From an uncultured Acidimicrobiales bacterium (GTDB lineage: Bacteria; Actinomycetota; Acidimicrobiia; Acidimicrobiales; CATQHL01): a DNA stretch of 64,000 nt. The position numbers were made by a program, and so were the translations under genes. Position 1 is the stretch's first letter. Every line of letters begins with the position of its first letter. Under the pieces are notes generated by a model. It did no database searches and had not been told where the DNA came from. It worked only from the letters and a program-made list of their open reading frames with translations. The stretch covers positions 1,685,753 through 1,749,752 of the forward strand of contig CATQHL010000001.1 in the NCBI GenBank assembly GCA_958295925.1, in the 5' to 3' direction. This document shows, piece by piece, positions 57,225 through 64,000 of this stretch.

Positions 57225-58190
57225 TCAAGGTCGCAGGAGAATCTTTCCCGTCGTCTCACGGCCTTCCAGCCGACGGTGCGCCTCGGCGGCGTCTGCCAGC
57301 GACAGTTCCAGGCCAACACGCACGTCGAGCTCATCGGCAACAATCCAGCTGAACAAGTCGTCGGTCCGTGCTTGCAGCTCCGCTCGCTCGGCCACGTAGT
57401 CGTAGAGGCGGGGGCGGGTGAGGAACAGCGACTTGGCTCCGAGCGCCAAGGGCGTAACCGGCGGCACTGGCCCGGAGGCGTTTCCGAAGGTGGCCATCAT
57501 CCCCCTTGGACGCAGCAACCCCAGGCTGTCGTCGAAGACCGACGCCCCCACGCCGTCGTAGACAACGTCGAGGCACTGCGGCCCGGCAATCTCCTCTATT
57601 GCCTCGTCGAAGCGGGTCTCCGTGTAGATCACCACGTGGTCAGCCCCGGCGGCCCGGGCCAGATCTGCTTTGGCCTCGCTGCCCACCGTGGTGAACACCT
57701 CCGCTCCCCGCCTCTTGGCCATCTGAATAAGCAGCAGGCCCGTTCCCCCCGCCCCGGCGTGGATGAGGCAGCGATGCCCTGGCTTGAGCGGGAAGGTGGA
57801 GGCCACAAGATAGTGGGCGGTCAATCCCTGAAGCATCACAGCCGCCGCTGTTTCCAGCGTCACGCTGTCGGGCACGGCCACCACCTGGTCGGCAGGCACG
57901 GCTCGGCGCTCTCCGTAAGAACCTATGTAGGTCCCCCACGCCACCCTGTCGCCTACGTTGAAGCTCTTTACGGCTTCGCCCACCGCCGAAACCACGCCGG
58001 CTCCCTCCATACCAGGCACATACGGCGTAGCGACCGGGTAGAGGCCCCTGCGCTGATAGATGTCGAGGAAGTTCACCCCTGCGGCGGCCACGTCGATGAC
58101 CACCTCCCCCAGAGCAGGGGAAGGGTCGGGCAGGCTTTCAAGGGAAAGGACTTCCGGCCCCCCATTGGTTGACACTTGTATTGCGCGCAT
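57225..58190 (-). CDS. Quinone oxidoreductase (MDR superfamily)
   Basis: 321 residues, the normal length for Qor-type enzymes. 'GVNFLDIYQRRGLYP', 'PYVPGMEGAGVVSAVG', 'LQGLTAHYL', the NADPH motif 'HAGAGGTGLLLIQMAKRRGA' and the C-terminal 'HRRLEGRETTGKILL' are typical. It lacks the Cys/His zinc ligands of alcohol dehydrogenases and would reduce quinones with NADPH. Its 3' end is partly duplicated at 55712-55764, on the far side of the coiled-coil gene. Confidence 0.94.
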   Translation of the reverse strand: MRAIQVSTNGGPEVLSLESLPDPSPALGEVVIDVAAAGVNFLDIYQRRGLYPVATPYVPGMEGAGVVSAVGEAVKSFNVGDRVAWGTYIGSYGERRAVPADQVVAVPDSVTLETAAAVMLQGLTAHYLVASTFPLKPGHRCLIHAGAGGTGLLLIQMAKRRGAEVFTTVGSEAKADLARAAGADHVVIYTETRFDEAIEEIAGPQCLDVVYDGVGASVFDDSLGLLRPRGMMATFGNASGPVPPVTPLALGAKSLFLTRPRLYDYVAERAELQARTDDLFSWIVADELDVRVGLELSLADAAEAHRRLEGRETTGKILLRP

Positions 58191-58756
58191 CTAGGTTCCT
58201 CCGTGGTCTTGGGAAGTGGCTTCGGCGGCCACTGCTGAGCAGACCATGCCGATGGCTGCTATCTCGGTAGTGTGTGAACGCTAACCCGGCGGTGTGGGCC
58301 GGGTAGTTCAGGAAGCGTATTCCCATTCGCTCCATCGCCCAAGTTGAGTGGTTGCGGGCGGCTTTACCCGCTATACTTTTCCTTCGGCCTTTGTGGGATT
58401 CAGGCAGGATTTCATAATGAGCAAGTGGCCGGAAAGACCTAGGCAGCCAAGCACTTTGGTAACTGTGCCAGCCTGCCGACAACTGATCCGCCCAAGTAGC
58501 AAGACCACAGCAAGATGTCCGTGCAGGCCACGTCCTCGGTAGAACAAGGAGCGAGGAACCGCACGGCGAACCTAATTTGCTCCGCATGGCGACTTTCGGG
58601 CGTCCTTGGAATGTCCGAAAATCCCCGGCGGAGCATTCGCGTAAACCAGAATGCCGGACGAAATGCCTGAATTGGGGCAAGTCCGGAGCGGATAGCAACG
58701 ATCAGAGAACCAGCGGCAAGACCAGGGACCAGACAGGCACAAAGACGCAAACCCCA
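58191..58756 (+). other. Intergenic region before the ribosomal protein operon
   Basis: 566 bp between the divergent oxidoreductase and rplC. It should hold the operon promoter and leader, but I cannot single out a convincing -35/-10 pair. No tRNA, no rpsJ (S10) and no other gene could be recognised. Several C/G-rich short inverted repeats are present. Confidence 0.5.
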
Positions 58757-59407
58757 ATGGCAACAAAGGCAATCATCGGAAAGAAGCTGGGCATGACCCA
58801 GTTGTGGGACGACGACGGGAGGGTCGTCCCTGTGACGGTGCTGCGAGTAGACCGTTGCCGGGTGGTTCAGATGAAGACGATTGACACCGACGGCTACTCC
58901 GCACTGCAAGTGACCTGGGGCCACACCGACCCCGACCGGCTGATCAGCCCGTTGCGGGGTCATTTCGAAGCGCACGGGGTCGAGCCGGGAACCGCCCTGG
59001 TGGAGCTTCGGCTCGACGACGTGAGCGAGTTCTCGGTCGGACAGGAAATCGGCGTGGACGTTCTCGCCGACGGGGAACTGGTGGACGTGACCGCCGTGAG
59101 CAAGGGGAAGGGGTTTACGGGGGTGATGAAGCGGCACGGCTTCAGTGGCCAGGGGGCCTCCCACGGCGCCCACAAGATTCACCGTCAGCCAGGAGCGGTC
59201 GGCCAGTGCGCCACCCCCTCGCGCATCTTCAAAGGGCGAAAGATGCCTGGGCGCCACGGTGGGCGCAAGACAACAACGCTGAACCTGCAGGTGGTTCGCT
59301 CCGATGTCGAGCGCGACCTGCTGCTGCTGAAAGGGTCGGTGCCTGGCCCAAGGGGGGCCAGAGTGGTGATCCGCAACGCCGTGAAAGCATCGGCGCTGAA
59401 GGTATAG
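58757..59407 (+). CDS. rplC: 50S ribosomal protein L3
   Basis: 216 residues from the ATG at 58757; the frame is open to 58577 but L3 begins 'KAIIGKKLGMTQLWDDDG'. 'GKGFTGVMKRHGFSGQGASHG' and 'GQCATPSRIFKGRKMPGRHGG' are the loop that reaches the peptidyl-transferase centre. First visible gene of the S10-type operon; normally rpsJ would precede it. Two bases separate it from rplD. Confidence 0.97.
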   Translation: MATKAIIGKKLGMTQLWDDDGRVVPVTVLRVDRCRVVQMKTIDTDGYSALQVTWGHTDPDRLISPLRGHFEAHGVEPGTALVELRLDDVSEFSVGQEIGVDVLADGELVDVTAVSKGKGFTGVMKRHGFSGQGASHGAHKIHRQPGAVGQCATPSRIFKGRKMPGRHGGRKTTTLNLQVVRSDVERDLLLLKGSVPGPRGARVVIRNAVKASALKV

Positions 59408-59409
59408 AA

Positions 59410-60213
59410 ATGCTCAGCGTGCCCGTGCTCAGCGACAGCGGTGTCGAGGTGGGAAGCGTTGAGCTGTCCGCCACCATCTTCGGCATCGAGCCCCGTCCAG
59501 ACTTGATGCATCAGGTGGTAACCGCCCAGCTTGCAGCCAGGCGAAGTGGGACGCACAGCACCAAGAGCCGCTCTGAGGTGAGAGGGGGTGCCGGCAAGCC
59601 CTGGAGACAAAAGGGCACAGGACGCGCCCGCCACGGCACAATACGCTCCCCGCTTTGGCGCGGCGGGGGAATAGCGCACGGCCCCAAGCCTCGCGACTAC
59701 ACGCAGCGCACGCCCAAGAAGATGAAGCGGCTGGCGCTGCGATCGGCGCTGTCGGACAGAGCGGCTTCGGAGAGCGTCATAGTTGTGGACGCCTGGCGTT
59801 TCGACGCTCCCTCCACGTCCTCGGCGGCGCGAAAGCTGGAGGCGGTGGGTGCGCACGGACGTGTGCTGCTGGTGCTCGACAGACCCGACGAGTTGGCCAG
59901 AAAGAGCTTTCGCAACCTCCCTCGAGTCCACTCCCTGCCGCCCGATCAGCTGAACACCTTCGATGTGCTGCGTAGCGACGTGATGGTTTTCACCCAAAGT
60001 TCCCTGGAGGTTGTCAACGGCGAGCAGTCTGTCAACGGCGTCCCGATCGCCAACGACCCCCCGTCCGTCAACGGCGAGCAAACATCGTCCGCAGAGAAGC
60101 CAGCCCCCGCAGGGTCGCAGGCATCCGGCGTCGAGATTCCTGATGAGCCCCAGTCCGTCGATCCCCCTGATGAGCCCCAGTCCGTCGATCCCCCTGTTGA
60201 GCCCCAGCCATGA
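59410..60213 (+). CDS. rplD: 50S ribosomal protein L4 with C-terminal extension
   Basis: 267 residues from the ATG at 59410. L4 core: '[23 protein letters not shown]' (the tunnel-lining loop), '[21 protein letters not shown]' and '[15 protein letters not shown]'. After the normal end, about 55 extra residues are Pro/Ser/Glu-rich, with 'DEPQSVDPP' repeated, encoded by short tandem DNA repeats. The extension is probably disordered. It overlaps rplW by 4 bp. Confidence 0.96.
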   Translation: MLSVPVLSDSGVEVGSVELSATIFGIEPRPDLMHQVVTAQLAARRSGTHSTKSRSEVRGGAGKPWRQKGTGRARHGTIRSPLWRGGGIAHGPKPRDYTQRTPKKMKRLALRSALSDRAASESVIVVDAWRFDAPSTSSAARKLEAVGAHGRVLLVLDRPDELARKSFRNLPRVHSLPPDQLNTFDVLRSDVMVFTQSSLEVVNGEQSVNGVPIANDPPSVNGEQTSSAEKPAPAGSQASGVEIPDEPQSVDPPDEPQSVDPPVEPQP

Positions 60214-60500
60214 GAGATCCCCGCGACATCCTGCTCGAGCCGATTCTGAGCGAGAAGTGCTATGGGCTGATTGAAGACAACGTCTTCACGTTCAAGGTCC
60301 ACCCCGACAGCACAAAGCCTGAGATCGCCGAGGCGGTGGAGAGAGTCTTCGACGTCACGGTGCTGAGGGTGAATACCTTGCGACGGAGAGGCAAGCGCAT
60401 CCGCAACGCCCGCCGAGGCACCTTCGGCCGTCGCCCGGACACCAAACGGGCCATGGTCAGACTGGCCGAGGGCGATACCATCGAACTCTTCGAAGTCTGA
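60210..60500 (+). CDS. rplW: 50S ribosomal protein L23
   Basis: 96 residues, normal length. '[21 protein letters not shown]' shape at the N-terminus and '[25 protein letters not shown]' at the C-terminus. L23 lies at the tunnel exit and binds trigger factor and SRP. It starts within the end of rplD (ATGA overlap) and is followed four bases later by rplB. Confidence 0.96.
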   Translation: MRDPRDILLEPILSEKCYGLIEDNVFTFKVHPDSTKPEIAEAVERVFDVTVLRVNTLRRRGKRIRNARRGTFGRRPDTKRAMVRLAEGDTIELFEV

Positions 60501-60504
60501 GACG

Positions 60505-61341
60505 ATGACCATCCACCGCCGTAAGCCCACCAGCCCCGGTCGTCGCTTTCAGACCTCGCACGACTTCTCGGAGATCACCAGGACGAAGCCCGAGAAGTCG
60601 CTGCTGGCCCCCCGTCCCAGCACTGGCGGTCGAAACAATGCCGGTCGCAAGACCGCAAGACACCGTGGCGGCGGGCACAAGCGCCGTTACCGAATTATCG
60701 ACTTTCACCGCAAGAAAGACGGAGTGCCGGCAAAGGTGGCCGCCATCGAATACGACCCCAACAGGAGTTGCCGTATCGCACTGCTGCATTACTACGACGG
60801 CGCAAAGTCCTACATCCTCGCCCCTGAGGGCGTGCGGCCCGGCGATGTGCTGCGTTCCGGCCAGGGTTCGGAGATTCGACCAGGCAACGCTCTCCCGCTG
60901 CGCTACATCCCGGTGGGAACGGTCGTGCACAACGTGGAACTCAAGCCTGGCGCGGGCGGGCGCATGGCTCGTTCCGCAGGGGCGCGCGTGCAGCTGGTGG
61001 CCAAGGAGGGCTCCCATGCCATGCTGCGCCTGCCCAGCACTGAGATGCGCCAGGTGCCTATTGAGTGCCGGGCCACGGTGGGGGCCGTTGGAAATGCCGA
61101 GCACGAGCTCATCAAGGTTGGCAAGGCTGGCCGAAACCGTTGGAAGGGCGTGCGTCCGCAGACGAGGGGGGTGGCGATGAACCCGGTGGATCATCCACTC
61201 GGCGGCGGAGAGGGCAAGAGCTCAGGTGGTCGTCATCCCGTCTCCCCCTGGGGGCAGCCCGAGGGCCGCACCCGCAACCCCAAGAAGCAGTCCTCGCAGA
61301 TGATTCTGCGCCGTCGCCGCACCAGGGGCAGTCGGCGCTAG
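60505..61341 (+). CDS. rplB: 50S ribosomal protein L2
   Basis: 278 residues, full length. '[22 protein letters not shown]', '[23 protein letters not shown]', and the conserved '[22 protein letters not shown]' containing the essential His near the peptidyl-transferase centre. Operon member with no unusual features. Confidence 0.98.
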   Translation: MTIHRRKPTSPGRRFQTSHDFSEITRTKPEKSLLAPRPSTGGRNNAGRKTARHRGGGHKRRYRIIDFHRKKDGVPAKVAAIEYDPNRSCRIALLHYYDGAKSYILAPEGVRPGDVLRSGQGSEIRPGNALPLRYIPVGTVVHNVELKPGAGGRMARSAGARVQLVAKEGSHAMLRLPSTEMRQVPIECRATVGAVGNAEHELIKVGKAGRNRWKGVRPQTRGVAMNPVDHPLGGGEGKSSGGRHPVSPWGQPEGRTRNPKKQSSQMILRRRRTRGSRR

Positions 61342-61375
61342 GCGGACTTGCAGGGCTAGAGAGCAAGGAGAGTCG

Positions 61376-61654
61376 ATGCCGCGAAGTCTCAAGAAGGGGC
61401 CGTTCGTAGACGTCCACCTTCTCAAGAAGGTGGACGCCTTGAACGAGGCCAACGAGAAGCGGGTGATTCGCACCTGGTCACGTCGCAGCACCATCATCCC
61501 GGACATGGTCGGGCACACGATCGCGGTGCACGACGGGCGCAAGCACGTGCCCGTCTACATCACGGAGACGATGGTCGGGCACAAACTCGGCGAGTTCGCA
61601 CCTACCCGGACGTTTCGCTATCACGCCGGGCAGGAGCGGGGAGGCAAGCGCTGA
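61376..61654 (+). CDS. rpsS: 30S ribosomal protein S19
   Basis: 92 residues. '[17 protein letters not shown]', '[21 protein letters not shown]' and '[16 protein letters not shown]' are canonical. S19 forms a complex with S13 in the small-subunit head. The stop overlaps the rplV start by one base (TGATGG). Confidence 0.98.
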   Translation: MPRSLKKGPFVDVHLLKKVDALNEANEKRVIRTWSRRSTIIPDMVGHTIAVHDGRKHVPVYITETMVGHKLGEFAPTRTFRYHAGQERGGKR

Positions 61655-62265
61655 TGGCAACCGCCGCCCGCACCCGTCGGCAGGCCGTGTCGCGGGCCAC
61701 CCTGCGATACGTACGCAGTTCCGCTTCGAAGGCTCGACCACTGCTCGACGGGATCAGAGGCGAGTCCTACGAGCGAGCCTCTGAGGTGCTCGAGTTCTCC
61801 GAGCGGCGCATCGCCGGGAAAGTCCTTCAGGCCCTGCGCTCGGCGTCGGCCAACGCAGAGCACAACAGGCAGATGAGCACCGAGGACCTGTTTGTGCAAG
61901 AGTGCTACGCCGATGAGGGGACGACCATAAAGCGCTGGCGCCCGAGGGCGCGAGGGAGGGCCACCCCCATTATGAAGCGCACTTGTCACATCACGGTGGT
62001 GCTGGGCAGATACGACGCGGAAGAGCGGGCGGAAAGAGCATCAAAGACCACTGCCGCCCAGGAGGCCAGGCGCCGGAGGGTTGAGGCCAGCCGGGCTGCG
62101 GCGGAGCAGAGGGAACTGGAGGAGGCAGAAGTGGCCGACGAGGTGCCCGACGAGGGGTCAGACGTGGAAGGCGCCATCGGCGCACAGCAGGAGCAGGCGC
62201 CGAAGCCTCCGCCGAAGGCGAGGAAGCCCCTGCAGCGAGGGAAGAGGGCGGGAAGAAACGAATGA
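61654..62265 (+). CDS. rplV: 50S ribosomal protein L22 with C-terminal extension
   Basis: 203 residues. The L22 core (residues ~1-115) has '[19 protein letters not shown]', 'SASANAEHN' and '[24 protein letters not shown]', the tunnel-lining loop where macrolide-resistance changes occur in other species. About 85 further residues are charged (Arg/Glu/Ala-rich) and probably helical or disordered. Extended L22 forms are known in Actinobacteria. Confidence 0.96.
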   Translation: MATAARTRRQAVSRATLRYVRSSASKARPLLDGIRGESYERASEVLEFSERRIAGKVLQALRSASANAEHNRQMSTEDLFVQECYADEGTTIKRWRPRARGRATPIMKRTCHITVVLGRYDAEERAERASKTTAAQEARRRRVEASRAAAEQRELEEAEVADEVPDEGSDVEGAIGAQQEQAPKPPPKARKPLQRGKRAGRNE

Positions 62266-62281
62266 GACTCAAGGAGGTCTG

Positions 62282-63199
62282 ATGGGACAAAAGGTCAATC
62301 CCTACGGGTTCAGGCTCGGTATCACCACAGACTGGAAGTCGCGCTGGTTCGCCACCCGCAAGGAGTACCAGGAGTTCGTGATTGAGGACTGGAAGATACG
62401 CGACTACCTGATGGGGGAGTTGCCCCATGCCGCCATCAGCCGCATCGAGGTGGAGCGCACCCGTGACCGCCTACGCATTGACGTCCACACGGCAAGGCCG
62501 GGCATCGTGATCGGGCGCAAGGGTTCGGAGGCCGACCGTCTCCGCACAAGGCTTGCCGAGATCACCGGCAACAAGAAGGTGCAGCTGAATGTCCAGGAGA
62601 TAAAAGAACCGGAGCTCGAGGCTGCTCTTATCGCCCAGGGCATCGCTGATCAGCTCACCGGTCGGGTGGCGTTCCGGCGCGCCATGAAGCGGGCTGTCCA
62701 GAACGCCCAGAAGGCGGGCGCCAAGGGCATACGGGTTCAGTGCTCCGGGCGGCTGGGCGGATCAGAGATGGCCCGCACCGAGTGGTATCGGGAGGGACGG
62801 GTGCCTCTTCATACCCTTCGCGCCGACATCGACTACGGCTTCAGGGAGGCTCACACCACATACGGGCGGATCGGGGTGAAGGTCTGGACGTACAAGGGCG
62901 ACATCCTGCCTTACCAGATTGACAGCGAGGAGAAGATCAAGAGAGAGGTGGCCATGGCGGTTGGGGAGACGGCGGGCGGCCCTGTGCGTGCTCGCCGTGT
63001 GGTGGCCTCATCCGCCAGACGCCGCACAGAGGCGAGCGAGCAGCAGCCGGAGTATCCAACCGATCTCGACGAGATGCGCCCGCTCGTGGCAGAGGCCGAC
63101 GAGGAGTTCGAGCGTCTGCTCGAGCAGGAGGAGGAAATCGAGAGAGCTGCCCGCGAGCAGCACGAGACGCCGCATTTCCGGCCGGGGGACGCCGAGTAG
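62282..63199 (+). CDS. rpsC: 30S ribosomal protein S3 with C-terminal extension
   Basis: 305 residues from the ATG at 62282, preceded by AAGGAGG. '[21 protein letters not shown]', the KH-domain motif '[15 protein letters not shown]' and '[28 protein letters not shown]' are diagnostic. The last ~75 residues form a Glu/Arg-rich extension. S3 helps unwind mRNA at the entry channel. Confidence 0.97.
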   Translation: MGQKVNPYGFRLGITTDWKSRWFATRKEYQEFVIEDWKIRDYLMGELPHAAISRIEVERTRDRLRIDVHTARPGIVIGRKGSEADRLRTRLAEITGNKKVQLNVQEIKEPELEAALIAQGIADQLTGRVAFRRAMKRAVQNAQKAGAKGIRVQCSGRLGGSEMARTEWYREGRVPLHTLRADIDYGFREAHTTYGRIGVKVWTYKGDILPYQIDSEEKIKREVAMAVGETAGGPVRARRVVASSARRRTEASEQQPEYPTDLDEMRPLVAEADEEFERLLEQEEEIERAAREQHETPHFRPGDAE

Positions 63200-63201
63200 T
63201 C

Positions 63202-63618
63202 ATGTTGATGCCAAAAAAGACCCGCTACCGCAAGCAGCACCGCGGGCGAACCAAAGGAATGACCAAGGGCGGGGCGGAGCTCGCCTTCGGCGACTACGGA
63301 ATCCAGACGCTGGAGCCAGGCTGGATCACCGCCCCTCAGATAGAGGCGGCCCGTGTGGCGATGACTCGCCACGTACGACGGGGCGGAAAAGTGTGGATCA
63401 ACGTATTTCCCGACAAGCCGGTCACTCAGAAGCCGGCGGAGACCAGGATGGGCTCAGGCAAGGGAAACCCGGAGCGCTGGGTCGCCGTGGTTCGCCCGGG
63501 CAGGGTGCTTTTTGAGCTTTCGTATCCCGACGCAACGGTGGCGCGTGAAGCCATCGACCGGGCTATCCAGAAACTGCCCGTGAAAGCGCGGTTTCTATCA
63601 AGGCATCAGGGGATCTAG
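63202..63618 (+). CDS. rplP: 50S ribosomal protein L16
   Basis: 138 residues, the typical length. '[22 protein letters not shown]', '[35 protein letters not shown]' and '[25 protein letters not shown]' are standard. Starts two bases after rpsC. Confidence 0.97.
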   Translation: MLMPKKTRYRKQHRGRTKGMTKGGAELAFGDYGIQTLEPGWITAPQIEAARVAMTRHVRRGGKVWINVFPDKPVTQKPAETRMGSGKGNPERWVAVVRPGRVLFELSYPDATVAREAIDRAIQKLPVKARFLSRHQGI

Positions 63619-63620
63619 CT

Positions 63621-63962
63621 GTGGCGCGCAAGTACTTCCTGCCAAAGCTTGGGAACGAGGAGTTGGTGGTGCTTCTCGACGAGACCAAGGACGACCTGTT
63701 CAACCTGAGGTTTCAGCGGGCCACGGGTCAGCTCGACAACACGAACCTTATTAAACAGACCCGCCGCGAGGTGGCTCGCATCCACACTGAGCTGAGGATT
63801 CGGGAGATCGCAATGGCCGACAGGCGACCCCTGTCGGGAGCCAAAGCAGGCAGGCAGGCGCAAGTAGGCGCAGACGTTGACGCCGAAGCCACCGAGGAGA
63901 CCGACTTCCTGCGCCCTGAGCGAAAGGGGCGTCTGAGGAGAAAGCGCAGACGAGATGACTGA
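63621..63962 (+). CDS. rpmC: 50S ribosomal protein L29 with C-terminal extension
   Basis: 113 residues from the GTG at 63621. The L29 core is residues ~8-70 ('[31 protein letters not shown]', '[20 protein letters not shown]'). About 45 further residues are charged, giving a protein well above the usual 60-80. It overlaps the next start. Confidence 0.94.
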   Translation: MARKYFLPKLGNEELVVLLDETKDDLFNLRFQRATGQLDNTNLIKQTRREVARIHTELRIREIAMADRRPLSGAKAGRQAQVGADVDAEATEETDFLRPERKGRLRRKRRRDD

Positions 63963-64000
63963 AGACATGGCGGCAACCCCCGATCGCAACCGCAGAAAGC
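63955..64000 (+). CDS. rpsQ: 30S ribosomal protein S17, 5' end only
   Basis: An ATG at 63955 overlaps the rpmC stop by 8 bp and opens a frame reading '[15 protein letters not shown]' up to the window edge. Asn-Arg-Arg-Lys is how S17 proteins begin their core, and rpsQ follows rpmC in this operon. Confidence 0.75.
   Translation, partial: MTEDMAATPDRNRRK

Noticed and set aside
58191-58756. Search for a tRNA or rpsJ in the leader of the ribosomal operon
   Set aside because: No cloverleaf, CCA end or S10 motif could be found in either strand.

Overview
The window reads as chromosome from a GC-rich actinobacterium. Support: a ClpC unfoldase, groES-groEL under a perfect CIRCE/HrcA operator, an actinobacterial LppM-like lipoprotein, frequent GTG/TTG starts, 4-bp ATGA overlaps, and an S10-type ribosomal operon whose L2, L3, L16 and S19 lengths match actinobacterial proteins. 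The leucine-rich-repeat (LRR) proteins with an 'LDSGNVEFGLR' module and the secreted Asp/Gly-rich proteins suggest an environmental, possibly marine or host-associated, Acidimicrobiia-like lineage. That placement is inference; no rRNA is present.

Layout. 1-3.3 kb: two tandem LRR surface proteins, the first cut by the window edge, with a decayed copy of the neighbouring glycosidase 3' end between them. 3.3-5.8 kb: a divergent GH63-type glycoside hydrolase and GT4 glycosyltransferase, a likely glycoside compatible-solute pair. 5.8-9.4 kb: an ABC exporter set with two ATPases and two permeases. 9.5-15.6 kb: ispD, an LppM-like lipoprotein fused to a degenerate HAD-like domain, clpC, and a polyprenyl diphosphate synthase. 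15.7-17.8 kb: CIRCE-groES-groEL.

17.9-30.3 kb is the most unusual part. Seven tandem secreted paralogs follow groEL. Each has a signal peptide, three Cys-containing beta-type modules and an acidic or Pro/Thr-rich tail, and every one ends in Thr-Gly. Three decayed pieces of groEL sit between the first four paralogs, each next to a repeated promoter and a repeated terminator. The array therefore appears to have grown by duplication of a block that included the end of groEL, with later sequence exchange between copies.

30.3-33.3 kb: family-4 uracil-DNA glycosylase and the t6A genes tsaE-tsaB-tsaD, with no rimI. 33.3-36.2 kb: a DrrAB-like exporter and a 3-hydroxyacyl-CoA dehydrogenase. 36.2-52.2 kb: a long same-strand run that looks like a purine (perhaps also pyrimidine) salvage and catabolism island: phosphoribosyltransferase, two molybdenum hydroxylase proteins without a flavin subunit, carbamoylase-type nitrilase, SsnA, flavin monooxygenase, amidase, GMP reductase/IMP dehydrogenase-type enzyme, an 8-oxoguanine-deaminase-like hydrolase and its metal-site-degenerate sister, and an FAD oxidoreductase. 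A RelE-like-domain/UvrD helicase on the opposite strand separates this run from a creatininase-family gene.

55.4-58.8 kb: a repeat-bearing, locally AT-rich stretch with a highly repetitive coiled-coil gene, placed between a decayed and an intact copy of a quinone oxidoreductase 3' end. 58.8-64 kb: rplC-rplD-rplW-rplB-rpsS-rplV-rpsC-rplP-rpmC-rpsQ (partial), with rpsJ absent from its usual first position.

Recurring theme: in three places a fast-evolving repetitive gene lies next to a partial duplicate of the neighbouring conserved gene's coding sequence.
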